The translations under genes and the position numbers were made by a program. The notes under the pieces are model-generated. The model searched no databases. It was not told the origin of the DNA and saw only the letters and a program-made list of their open reading frames with translations. Below, piece by piece: positions 33,624 through 41,031 of a DNA stretch of 41,031 nucleotides (position 1 is the stretch's first letter; each line of letters opens with the position of its first letter). Origin of the DNA: Myxococcales bacterium (GTDB lineage Bacteria; Myxococcota_A; UBA796; GCA-2862545); NCBI GenBank assembly GCA_019634415.1, contig JAHQVJ010000139.1:1-41031 (forward strand), written 5' to 3'.

Positions 33624-34675
33624 GATGGATCGTCCTGGCCGTGGCCGCCCTCGGCTGCGGTGAGCCAGAGCTACCCGAGACCATCGTGCGACCGGTCAAG
33701 ACCCAGATCGCCACGCTCTCCGGCGCGGAGCTGCGCGGAGCCTTCAGCGGGGTCGCCGAGGCGGGAGACCAGGCCACGCTGTCCTTCGCAGCGGGAGGCA
33801 CCGTCGAGGCCGTGCTCGTGAAGGTCGGAGACCGGGTTGCCGCAGATCAGCCGCTGGCCCGCCTCGACGCCACCCAGCTGAGACTGCAGGTCGGTCAGTC
33901 CCGAGCGACCGTCGCCCAGGCCGCTGCCAGCCTCACGTTGGCCCGCCAGTCCATGGAGCGCACCGAGGCGCTGTACGTGGGCGACAACGCCTCTGCCGCC
34001 GAGCTCGAGTCGGCGCGCGCCAACCTCGACAGCGCTCGCGCCTCCCACGCGAGCGCCCTACGGAGCCTCGAGATCGCGCTGGAGCAGCTCGACTCCGCCG
34101 TGCTCGTGGCCAACCGCGACGGCCTGGTCTCGGACGTGCTGGTGACCTCGGACGAGAACGTGGGGGCGGGAAGCCCGGTGGTGGTGCTCACGCCCACGCA
34201 GCGACTCCAGGTCACCGTGGCCGTGCCGGGCTCCTGGGTGGGCCGAGTGTCTCGCGGGATCGCGGCGACGGCCACCTTCGCCGAGGTGGACGGTCTCGCT
34301 GTGCCCGCAACCGTCACCGAGGTCGGCGTCACCGGTACCAGCGGCTCCTTCTCCGTCACCGTCGAGCTCGACCAACAAGAGGCGCGAATCCGACCAGGGA
34401 TGGGCGCGGACGTCGAGATCAGCATCGCCAGCACCGGCCAGACCACCCTGGAGCTGCCGCTGTCGGCCGTGAGCGAAGACGCCGAGGGGAAACACGTCTG
34501 GGTGCTGCGTGACGCCGAAGCAGACACTGCCACCGTGCACCGGACCGCGGTCACCACCGGGGATCTGACGAGCGCGCGGGTGCGCATCGAGGAGGGTGTA
34601 CAGCCCGGGGATCGGGTGGTCACCGCGGGCACGTCCCTGCTCTACGAAGGCCGCGTGGTGCGTGTGCTGCCATGA
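33620..34675 (+). CDS. RND periplasmic adaptor (membrane-fusion lipoprotein)
   Basis: This 351-residue protein has a lipoprotein signal MRWIVLAVAALGC (Cys13) and the adaptor layout. A lipoyl-like half GTVEAVLVKVGDRVAADQPLARLD precedes an alpha-hairpin (residues about 85-155, Ala/Ser/Leu heptads). The second lipoyl half follows (VLVANRDGLVSDVLVTSDENV), then a beta-barrel domain (QVTVAVPGSWV, RPGMGADVEI) and a membrane-proximal domain (GVQPGDRVVTAGTSLL). It bridges the inner-membrane pump and the outer-membrane duct. ATGA overlaps link it to both neighbours. Confidence 0.94.
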   Translation: MRWIVLAVAALGCGEPELPETIVRPVKTQIATLSGAELRGAFSGVAEAGDQATLSFAAGGTVEAVLVKVGDRVAADQPLARLDATQLRLQVGQSRATVAQAAASLTLARQSMERTEALYVGDNASAAELESARANLDSARASHASALRSLEIALEQLDSAVLVANRDGLVSDVLVTSDENVGAGSPVVVLTPTQRLQVTVAVPGSWVGRVSRGIAATATFAEVDGLAVPATVTEVGVTGTSGSFSVTVELDQQEARIRPGMGADVEISIASTGQTTLELPLSAVSEDAEGKHVWVLRDAEADTATVHRTAVTTGDLTSARVRIEEGVQPGDRVVTAGTSLLYEGRVVRVLP

Positions 34676-37600
34676 CGATCACCCGCTGGGCGATCCAGTA
34701 CACGCGGGTGGGCTGGGTCACGATCCTGATCCTGCTCGTCGCGGGGCTGCTCGCCTACGGCAACCTGCCCAAGGCTCAAGATCCTGGCTTCACCTTGCGG
34801 ATCGCCACCGTGACCACGGTCTTCCCCGGGGCCAGCGCCGATCGAGTGGAGCAGCTGATCACCTCCCCGGTGGAGGAGGCCCTGCAGGAGATCCCCGAGA
34901 TCGTGGAGATCACGAGCGTGTCGCGGTCCGGGATCTCGGTGGTGACGGTGGAGATCGAGGAGACCATCGACGACCTGGAGCCCGTGTTCACGTCGGTGCG
35001 GGACGAGATGGACGCGGTCACGCAGGATCTCCCCGAGGACGCACTGGATCCAGAGGTGAACACCGACGTCGCCGAGGTGTTCGGCGTGCTGCTGGCCATC
35101 ACCTCGGAGGGGTTCGACCACCTCGAGCTCATCGACGCCGCCCAGCAGCTCAAGAACGCGCTGCTGATCGCCCACGACGCCGCCTCGGTGGAGGTGTACG
35201 GTGAGCAAGAGCGTCAGATCGTGCTGGAGTTCGACCCCCACGCCCTGGCGCGCCGCAACGTCTCTCCAGAGTGGCTGATCGGCTCGCTGCAGGGCGCGAA
35301 CATCGTGAGCCCCGGCGGCCAGGTGCGCGTGGGCACGGAGATGTTGTCGGTGGAGCCCTCGGGCTCCTTCGCCTCCGTCGACGACATCGTCGGTCTGGTG
35401 GTGCGCATGCCCGACGGCACGCTGCAGCGCATGGGCGATCTGGTCCAGGTGCGAGACACGTTCGAGAGCCCTTCGGCCCCGACGGCCACCTACGACGGGC
35501 AGTCCGCGCTGATGCTCGGGGTGTCCATGCGCGGCGAAGGCAACAGCGAGCGGTTCGGTGCGTCGGTCCGGGAGCAGATCGCAGCCGTGCAGGCCTCGCT
35601 CCCCCTCGGGCTCGAGATCCGCACCGTGGCGTTCCAGCCCGACGACGTGGCCCGGTCCATCGGGCAGTTCACGTCGAGCCTCGGACAGTCCGTCGCCATC
35701 GTGTTCGTGGTGATCCTGCTGTTCCTCGGGGTGCGCACGGGCTCGGTCGTGGCCTCCACCATCCCATTGGTGATCCTGGCCACCTTCCTCATCATGGGAT
35801 GGTCCGGCACGGGCATCGACCAGATGTCGCTCGCAGCCCTGCTCATCGCACTGGGCATGCTGGTGGACAACGCCATCGTCATGTCCGAGACCACGCTGGT
35901 GCGCGTGCAGCAGGGGGAGTCCCTGGGCGACGCCGTCGTGGCCGCGAGCGGCGAGCTGTGGATCCCGCTGCTGATCAGCTCCCTGACCACGTGCGCCGCC
36001 TTCCTGCCCGTCTACCTGGCCCCGGGCAACGCCAGCGAGTTCGTGGGCCCCATCTTCCTCGTGGTGACGATGGCCCTGATGTCGTCGTGGCTCGTCGCCA
36101 TGACGCTGCTGCCCCTGCTGCTCACGACCTTCCTGGCCACACCGGACCAGGCCGACGCCGATGTGTACGACTCGGCCGCCTACACCTGGTGGCGCAACGT
36201 GCTGCGAGGAGCCCTGCGCCATCGAGCGGGCGTGCTGGCGGGTGCGGTGGGCTTGCTGGCCATCGCCCTCGTGTTGTTCGGCCAGGTGGAGTCCGAGTTC
36301 TTCGCGCCCTCGGACAACCCGACCCTGTCCGTCTCCGTGTCCATGCCGGAGAGCCTCACCCAGACCGAAGCGACGGCCGCCTTTCGCACGCTGGATCGCT
36401 TCGTCGAGGACGAGCTTCGCGTGACGAAGGACAACAGCGACGGGCTGGTCCACTACGGCTCGATGCTGGGCAGCGCGCTACCGCGCTTCGTCCTGGGCTA
36501 CAGCGGCCCGGACCGCTCCACCGGCAGCATCGCGCTCCTCGCCACCACGAGCGATCGCACACAGGTGGACGTGCTCGCGGACCGCATCATCCGATTCGTC
36601 GAAGAGAACCTGGTGGACGCACGCGTGGAGGCCGGTCCCCTCAGCGCAGGGCCGGGCGGCGGCGCAGACGTGGGCATCACGCTGGCCCACCCCGATCAGG
36701 CCGTGCTGATGAACGCCGCCGAGGCCGTGATGGGTGAGCTGCGCTCCATCGACGGCGTGCGAAACGTGCGCAACGACTGGGGCCCGCGCATCAAGAAGCT
36801 CGGCGTGGACGTGGATCCCGTGCGCCTGCGGCTGGCGCGCCTGACGCACCAGAACGTAGCTACGTCGCTGCTCACCTCCCTCGACACCGTCGAGGCATCG
36901 GAGCTGCGACAAGGCGACGACCGCACGCCCATCGTGGTGCGCTCCACGCCGGAGGCGAGCCTGGATCTCGCGGCCCTGCGGAACCTCACGGTCTTCGGCA
37001 GCGAGGGAAGCGCCGCGCTGCAGCAGGTCGCCGACGTCTCCATCACCTACGACTTCCCGGCGATCCGTCGCGTGAATCGCCTGCGCACCGTGGAGGTCAC
37101 CGCGGACGTGATCGCAGGCACGGATCGTGGGGAGGTACAGCGCACCGTAGAGGACTGGCTGTCGGAGCAGGCGCTGCCGGTGAAGGTGGACACGGCGGGA
37201 GAGCAAGCGTCGTCGTCGGAGGCCACCAGCCGCCTGCTCGCCAACGTGCCCATCGCGGCGTTGGCCATCGTGTTGCTGCTGATCCTGCAGTTCAACTCCT
37301 TCCGTCGCATGGCTGCCAACGTGGCGGTGCTGCCGTTCTCGCTGGTGGGCGTGGTGGCGGCTCTGCTGCTGCTCGGAGCCAAGTTCGGCTTCATCGCCGT
37401 GCTGGCCCTGGTGAGCCTGTTCGGCATCGTGCTGAACAACGGCATCGTGCTCATCGATCGCATCGACTTCGAGCTGGCCGCTGGGCGAGCGCCGGTGGAG
37501 GCGCTGGTGGAGGCGAGCGTGCGACGAGCGCGCCCGATCCTGCTCACCACCCTGACCACCACGGCTGGCCTCATCCCGCTCTACCTGGGGGGCGGCGCCA

Positions 37601-37785
37601 TGTTCGAGGGCATGGCGGTCACCCTCATCGGTGGCTTGGTAGGCGGTACCGCGCTGACGCTGGTGCTCGTGCCCGTGCTCTACTCGTTGCTGTTCCGCAT
37701 CGACACCCGGCCTGACCAAGGGGCTGCACGACTCGACCCCAAGCAGGGTAAAGAGAAGGAACTTCCTGCCGATGGCCCCGCGTGA
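34672..37785 (+). CDS. RND (AcrB-type) efflux pump, inner membrane
   Basis: The 1037-residue protein has normal RND length. Landmarks are a first TM helix starting WAIQYTRVGWVTILILLVAGL, porter-domain segments VTTVFPGASADRVEQLI and VEVYGEQERQIVLEF, TM4 ALLIALGMLVDNAIVMSE, and TM helices near 340-560 and 855-1030 (for example FGIVLNNGIVLIDRIDFEL). In AcrB the TM4 proton relay is DD; here it is DN, a variant common in one branch of this family. It should export small hydrophobic compounds by proton antiport, with the adaptor and TolC-like partner. The next gene, a histidine kinase, starts inside its stop (GTGA). Confidence 0.95.
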   Translation: MTITRWAIQYTRVGWVTILILLVAGLLAYGNLPKAQDPGFTLRIATVTTVFPGASADRVEQLITSPVEEALQEIPEIVEITSVSRSGISVVTVEIEETIDDLEPVFTSVRDEMDAVTQDLPEDALDPEVNTDVAEVFGVLLAITSEGFDHLELIDAAQQLKNALLIAHDAASVEVYGEQERQIVLEFDPHALARRNVSPEWLIGSLQGANIVSPGGQVRVGTEMLSVEPSGSFASVDDIVGLVVRMPDGTLQRMGDLVQVRDTFESPSAPTATYDGQSALMLGVSMRGEGNSERFGASVREQIAAVQASLPLGLEIRTVAFQPDDVARSIGQFTSSLGQSVAIVFVVILLFLGVRTGSVVASTIPLVILATFLIMGWSGTGIDQMSLAALLIALGMLVDNAIVMSETTLVRVQQGESLGDAVVAASGELWIPLLISSLTTCAAFLPVYLAPGNASEFVGPIFLVVTMALMSSWLVAMTLLPLLLTTFLATPDQADADVYDSAAYTWWRNVLRGALRHRAGVLAGAVGLLAIALVLFGQVESEFFAPSDNPTLSVSVSMPESLTQTEATAAFRTLDRFVEDELRVTKDNSDGLVHYGSMLGSALPRFVLGYSGPDRSTGSIALLATTSDRTQVDVLADRIIRFVEENLVDARVEAGPLSAGPGGGADVGITLAHPDQAVLMNAAEAVMGELRSIDGVRNVRNDWGPRIKKLGVDVDPVRLRLARLTHQNVATSLLTSLDTVEASELRQGDDRTPIVVRSTPEASLDLAALRNLTVFGSEGSAALQQVADVSITYDFPAIRRVNRLRTVEVTADVIAGTDRGEVQRTVEDWLSEQALPVKVDTAGEQASSSEATSRLLANVPIAALAIVLLLILQFNSFRRMAANVAVLPFSLVGVVAALLLLGAKFGFIAVLALVSLFGIVLNNGIVLIDRIDFELAAGRAPVEALVEASVRRARPILLTTLTTTAGLIPLYLGGGAMFEGMAVTLIGGLVGGTALTLVLVPVLYSLLFRIDTRPDQGAARLDPKQGKEKELPADGPA

Positions 37786-39056
37786 AACGATCCGCACTGC
37801 ATCCTGTTCGCCCGTTGCTGGCTCTGTCCTTGCTGATCGCGGTGGGGCTGTTCGCCGTGGGGCTGTGGACCGCGCAGGGAGACCGCCTCGCCTCGGCGCT
37901 GCCGACCTGCATCGCGCTGCTGTGCGCATGGCTCCTCGTTCACCACCGGCGCCTGAAGCTCGCGTCGCATCTGCTGGTGGCCGGATGGCTGATGGCCATC
38001 GTGGGAGGTGTGCTGACGGGGGCCAACGGAGGCATGGAGGCGCTGGGAGCGCCGGTGATCCCGCTGCTCGCGAGCGTCATGCTGCACTGGCGCGTCGCCA
38101 TCGGCTGGAGCGGCGCCACCGTGGGCATCCTGGCGCTCACCTCGGCGCTGACCATGATGCGCCCCGAGCCCACCGCCACACTGGACACCCACCTGTGGGT
38201 GCTCGGGGCGACCACCGTGGCCACGGTCGCCGTGATGTTCGGGGCACCCGCCTATCAGCGCCGCTTGGACCGTGTGCGCCGGGCTCACGCCAGCCAGCGG
38301 GCCGCCGCCCGGGCACACGCCGAGGCTGCCGCGCGGGCCAGTGATGCGCTGCAATCTCAACGGCTGCTGGCCGCGATGGTGTCCCACGATCTGCGCACAC
38401 CGCTGTCGGGCGTGATCAGCGTTGGAAGCCTGCTGCGGCAGAGCGAGCTCGATGCCAAGCAGCAGGCACAGGTCGACCTGGTGGTGGGAGCGGGCGAGCA
38501 GCTGCTGCGCGCCGTCGACTCCCTGCTCGACGCCGCCGAGGCAGACGCAGGCACCCTCACCCTCGCCCACGAGCCCTTCGATCCCCGCGACGTGGCCGAC
38601 CACACGGCGGCCTTGCTGCGCCCACGCTGCATCGAGCGTCGGATCGAGCTCACCGTCCGAGTCGACGCCGCGGTGCCCACGCACGTCGTGGGAGACGCCG
38701 ATCGGGTGGGCCGGATCTTGATGAACCTGGTGGGCAACGCCATCCAGCACGCCTCCCCCGGCCCCGTCACCATCCACATCGAGGCCGCCGAGCCCGGGCT
38801 GCGCTGGGGGGTGACCGACAGCGGACCGGGGCTCCCCGCCGCCGTGCGGGAGCAGCTCGGCGAGCGCTGGGTGCGGGAGGGGCAGAACGCAGGGCGAGGC
38901 CTGGGGCTGTACGTGGTCCACACCCTCACCCACGCCATGGGAGGCACGGTGACGGTGGCGTCGCGACGAGACGGCACCTGCTTCGAGGTGCATCTGCCCA
39001 CACTCCATGCCGCAGAGATCGCCAGCGGCGACGATCTGCGCCCCGTGGCCGGCTGA
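37782..39056 (+). CDS. Membrane sensor histidine kinase
   Basis: The 424-residue protein has five or six hydrophobic helices in residues about 10-160 (for example LLALSLLIAVGLFAVGLW), forming a MASE-like membrane sensor with little periplasmic sequence. A short coiled coil follows, then the dimer/phosphoacceptor domain with SHDLRTPLSG (His202) and the ATPase domain with N-box MNLVGNAIQH, G1 VTDSGPGLP and G2 GRGLGLYVV. All catalytic boxes are intact. The start overlaps the pump stop, so it is made with the pump and may sense the same compounds or membrane stress. No response regulator gene follows; the partner must be elsewhere. Confidence 0.93.
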   Translation: MKRSALHPVRPLLALSLLIAVGLFAVGLWTAQGDRLASALPTCIALLCAWLLVHHRRLKLASHLLVAGWLMAIVGGVLTGANGGMEALGAPVIPLLASVMLHWRVAIGWSGATVGILALTSALTMMRPEPTATLDTHLWVLGATTVATVAVMFGAPAYQRRLDRVRRAHASQRAAARAHAEAAARASDALQSQRLLAAMVSHDLRTPLSGVISVGSLLRQSELDAKQQAQVDLVVGAGEQLLRAVDSLLDAAEADAGTLTLAHEPFDPRDVADHTAALLRPRCIERRIELTVRVDAAVPTHVVGDADRVGRILMNLVGNAIQHASPGPVTIHIEAAEPGLRWGVTDSGPGLPAAVREQLGERWVREGQNAGRGLGLYVVHTLTHAMGGTVTVASRRDGTCFEVHLPTLHAAEIASGDDLRPVAG

Positions 39057-39086
39057 GGCCGCCACCAGGACGATCTCAGTGGCCGG

Positions 39087-40217
39087 TCACCGCGACGACC
39101 GCATCGGCAGCGCCGCGAACAGACGCTCGTGGATCCCCACGTTGTCGTAGATCCCGGCGAAGGTCTCGGCCATGGGCCCCGACGCCAACACCGGCACCAT
39201 GGCGGCGGTGTGCCGGTGGGAGGTGTAGCGACCCACCACCTCACCAGTCTGCAGATCGCCGCCCTTCAGCGCCAGTCCACCGGTCTCGTGGTCTGCCGTC
39301 ACCACCACCAGCACGTCGGCCGCAGCCTCTGCGAAGTCCAGCGCGACCCCCACGGAGGCGTCGAAGTCCACCGCCTCCGTCACGAGCCAGGGGGTGTGGT
39401 TGAGGTGCCCTCCCCAGTCGACCTGCGACCCCTCCACGAGCAGGAAGAAGCCCTCTGGGTCGCCCGACAGCTGCGCGAGGGCGGCAGCCGTGGCGCGAGG
39501 CAGCAGATCGCCCCGCCCCTTGCGCACGGAGGGCAGCGGCCCGTCCTCGAGCAAGGCGTACACAGGTCCGTCTCCTGCCACGTCGGCCAGGTCTCCCACC
39601 ACGCGCACGCCCGCGGCCGACAGCTCCTCGAGCAGATCTCGGCCGTCGGCGCGGTCTGTGAAGCGGTCTCGCCCGCCCCCGATCACCAGATCCAGCCCCA
39701 CGTCGAGGAAGTCCAGCGCGATCGCTTCTTCGTCACCGCGATCGGGCTCGTGAGCCACGAAGGCCGCGGGTGTGGCGTGGGTGACGCGAGAGGTGCACAC
39801 GATCCCGGTGGCGAGCCCCTGAGACTCCGCCCAGTGCAGGATGGACTCCAGCTCGGCACCGGTGGGACTGACACCCACCATGCCGTTGTGGGTCTTCACC
39901 CCAGTGGCCATGGCCGTCGCGGACGCTGCCGAGTCGGTGACGAGGGCGTCTGCGGACCACGTCTTCTGCAGCCCCACCACGGGTGCCCGCTCCATGTGCG
40001 AGACACCTCCCTGCGCCACGATGGCCGACGTGAGCTGCGACACGCCCATGCCATCGCCGATCATCAGCACGATCCCTCGCGGCCCGGGCTCCATCGGCGG
40101 TGGCCCTGGGGGATCGAAGGCCACGCTCGGCGGCACGGGCGGCGCATAGGCGCGCGGGATCACACACCCGACGAACCCCGCGACCCAGAGCATCCGCCAG
40201 CTCACAGCACCCCCCAT
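39087..40217 (-). CDS. Alkaline phosphatase (PhoA-type) lipoprotein
   Basis: This 376-residue protein has MLWVAGFVGC (lipobox, Cys18), then the alkaline phosphatase signature: IGDGMG (metal Asp55), VTDSAASATAMATG with the nucleophile Ser96, TSRVTHATPAAF, DWGGHLNH and VVVTADHETGGLAL with metal-binding Asp and His. All three metal-ligand clusters seem present, so it should hydrolyse phosphomonoesters at the outer membrane or periplasm. It is shorter than E. coli PhoA (about 450 residues) and lacks part of the crown. GGGAGGG precedes ATG 40217; Met9 is an alternative start. It follows the MazF-like gene by 18 bp. No Pho box was identified. Confidence 0.93.
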   Translation of the reverse strand: MGGAVSWRMLWVAGFVGCVIPRAYAPPVPPSVAFDPPGPPPMEPGPRGIVLMIGDGMGVSQLTSAIVAQGGVSHMERAPVVGLQKTWSADALVTDSAASATAMATGVKTHNGMVGVSPTGAELESILHWAESQGLATGIVCTSRVTHATPAAFVAHEPDRGDEEAIALDFLDVGLDLVIGGGRDRFTDRADGRDLLEELSAAGVRVVGDLADVAGDGPVYALLEDGPLPSVRKGRGDLLPRATAAALAQLSGDPEGFFLLVEGSQVDWGGHLNHTPWLVTEAVDFDASVGVALDFAEAAADVLVVVTADHETGGLALKGGDLQTGEVVGRYTSHRHTAAMVPVLASGPMAETFAGIYDNVGIHERLFAALPMRSSR

Positions 40218-40235
40218 GCGCCCTCCCGCTCCCGT

Positions 40236-40601
40236 CTATCGCCTGAAGAACGACGCCTGTTGGAACCGTAGGCCAGCCAGGGCCTGCTCCACCCGCTCGG
40301 AGGACAAGCATCCGATGTGTTCTCCGAGGCGGCTCCGCTCAACAGACGTGATCTGCGACACGATGATCACGCTCTGGCGAGGCAACCCTCCCTCCCCTGA
40401 CTCCAGAAGCACGTTTCCTGCCTCGTTCGACCGCTTCGGGTTGGTCGTCAAGGCCATCATGACGATCCGCTCGAGCCGTGACCGATTGAACACATCGTCC
40501 TGCACCACCAGGTGTGGGTGCGGAATCGGGGCAGCCTCGCCCCCGTCGGCTCGCCCGTCCTGCACCCAGAACAGATCACCCCGACGTACGTCTCGTGCCA
40601 C
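40236..40601 (-). CDS. MazF/PemK-like endoribonuclease toxin without visible antitoxin
   Basis: From GTG 40601 (GGGAGGA 3-4 nt upstream) the product has 121 residues and the full MazF fold: RRGDLFWVQDG at the start, PHLVVQDDVFNRSRL, a VMMALTTNPKRS segment with the Thr expected at the active site, GNVLLESGEGGLPRQSVIIVSQITSV, and SSERVEQALAGL. Family enzymes cleave single-stranded mRNA at short sites, usually held by a co-encoded antitoxin. No antitoxin-sized gene lies directly before it: upstream are a terminator and rpsD, and downstream is the phosphatase gene. It may have an antitoxin elsewhere or act as a solitary nuclease. Confidence 0.88.
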   Translation of the reverse strand: MARDVRRGDLFWVQDGRADGGEAAPIPHPHLVVQDDVFNRSRLERIVMMALTTNPKRSNEAGNVLLESGEGGLPRQSVIIVSQITSVERSRLGEHIGCLSSERVEQALAGLRFQQASFFRR

Positions 40602-40628
40602 GGCTCCTCCCAGACGGCCCCAACGAAG

Positions 40629-40658
40629 AAGCCCCGAAGTCTCGCGACTCCGGGGCTT
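40629..40658 (-). terminator. Stem-loop terminator of rpsD
   Basis: AAGCCCCG and CGGGGCTT enclose AGTC/GACT around a TCGC loop, a stem of 13 bp. The single mismatch becomes a G-U pair on the minus strand, supporting that orientation. It lies 22 nt after the rpsD stop and is followed by a T-rich but interrupted tail (CTTCTTCG). Confidence 0.75.
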
Positions 40659-40679
40659 CCGGGTTCGACCCACAGAGGC

Positions 40680-41031
40680 TCACAGCTTCTGCGAGTAGAA
40701 CTCGATGATGGCGTTCTCGTTGAGATCGAACGGCAGGTCCGCGCGATCGGGCGCCATCGTGAGCTTGCCCGTGGCCTTGGCCGGATCGAACTCGAGCCAC
40801 GGCGGACGCGCCATGGTGGCCGACAGCTCGAGGATCTCGTTCATCCACGGCTTCACGCGCGTGGCCTCACGGATGCTGATCTCCATGCCGGGACGCACGT
40901 GGAAGCTCGGGCGGTCCACCCGGTGGTTGTCCACCGTGATGTGGCCGTGCACCACGATCTGACGAGCCTGGGGAATGGTCCGGGCCAGCCCCAGACGCCA
41001 CACCATGTTGTCCAGGCGAGACTCGAGCAGG
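40680..41031 (-). CDS. rpsD: 30S ribosomal protein S4, C-terminal part (cut by window edge)
   Basis: The frame is open to the right edge, giving 116 visible residues including LLESRLDNMVWRLGLART, the S4 RNA-binding domain (QARQIVVHGHITVDN, RVDRPSFHVRPGM) and the conserved end LPFDLNENAIIEFYSQ. S4 binds 16S rRNA early in 30S assembly and often represses its own operon. In many bacteria rpoA and rplQ follow it; here a terminator and then a MazF-like gene follow instead, so this copy is either last in its operon or a stand-alone or paralogous gene. Confidence 0.95.
   Translation of the reverse strand, partial: LLESRLDNMVWRLGLARTIPQARQIVVHGHITVDNHRVDRPSFHVRPGMEISIREATRVKPWMNEILELSATMARPPWLEFDPAKATGKLTMAPDRADLPFDLNENAIIEFYSQKL

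Overview
The window looks like chromosomal DNA of a high-GC, Myxococcota-like (deltaproteobacterial) bacterium. The reasons are very high GC at third codon positions, many short-signal lipoproteins, a membrane-anchored Ser/Thr kinase, FG-GAP/VCBS repeat proteins with Cys-containing MYXO-CTERM-like tails, an ASPIC/UnbV domain, a MopE-like metal-binding motif and an essentially intact ribosomal protein S4 gene at the right edge. No phage, insertion sequence, CRISPR array or tRNA was seen. This assignment is inference from gene style, not from a marker phylogeny.

Layout. 1-5050: a truncated lipoprotein, an alpha/beta hydrolase, a coupled pair (Pro-rich repeat lipoprotein plus a JmjC/cupin_8-like oxygenase), a small Cys-rich lipoprotein, an AraC regulator and a larger lipoprotein. 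5081-9925: a cell-wall and signalling block, with an FHA-like/TM/lytic-transglycosylase protein coupled to a membrane protein, then a Ser/Thr kinase coupled to an enoyl-CoA hydratase. 9935-13503: a pentapeptide-repeat/TIR-like protein divergent from a 3-hydroxyisobutyrate-dehydrogenase-like enzyme, with a strong palindrome between them, then an active-looking metzincin lipoprotein. 13585-18662: an FG-GAP protein whose anchor overlaps an AraC gene antisense, an ABC half-exporter and a lipoprotein. 18663-19235: a gene-poor, hairpin-rich stretch holding a 13-codon ORF with a near-ideal Shine-Dalgarno sequence. 19236-26272: a Cys-rich lipoprotein, a GNAT enzyme, a very unusual 996-residue fusion, a CBM9/DUF5916-like outer-membrane protein and riboflavin synthase. 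26269-29913: an apparent minus-strand cluster (lipoprotein hydrolase, degenerate ATPase/receiver protein, NahK-like kinase, OmpA-like lipoprotein). 30318-30759: a frameshifted lipoprotein. 30761-39056: a TetR regulator divergent from a tightly coupled operon of TolC-like outer-membrane factor, adaptor, RND pump and histidine kinase. 39087-41031: alkaline phosphatase, an apparently solitary MazF-like toxin, a terminator and rpsD.

Working together. The clearest functional unit is the RND efflux operon, in which four consecutive genes overlap by 4 bp and the last encodes a membrane histidine kinase. A TetR gene faces it across a candidate operator. Much of the rest is envelope biology: at least eleven genes carry lipoprotein signals. 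The most unusual items are (i) the in-frame join of a MYXO-CTERM pseudo-metalloprotease to a complete lipoprotein signal and ASPIC/UnbV protein, (ii) the structured leader with the mini-ORF at 18660-19090, and (iii) a TIR-like domain lacking the segment that normally carries the catalytic glutamate.
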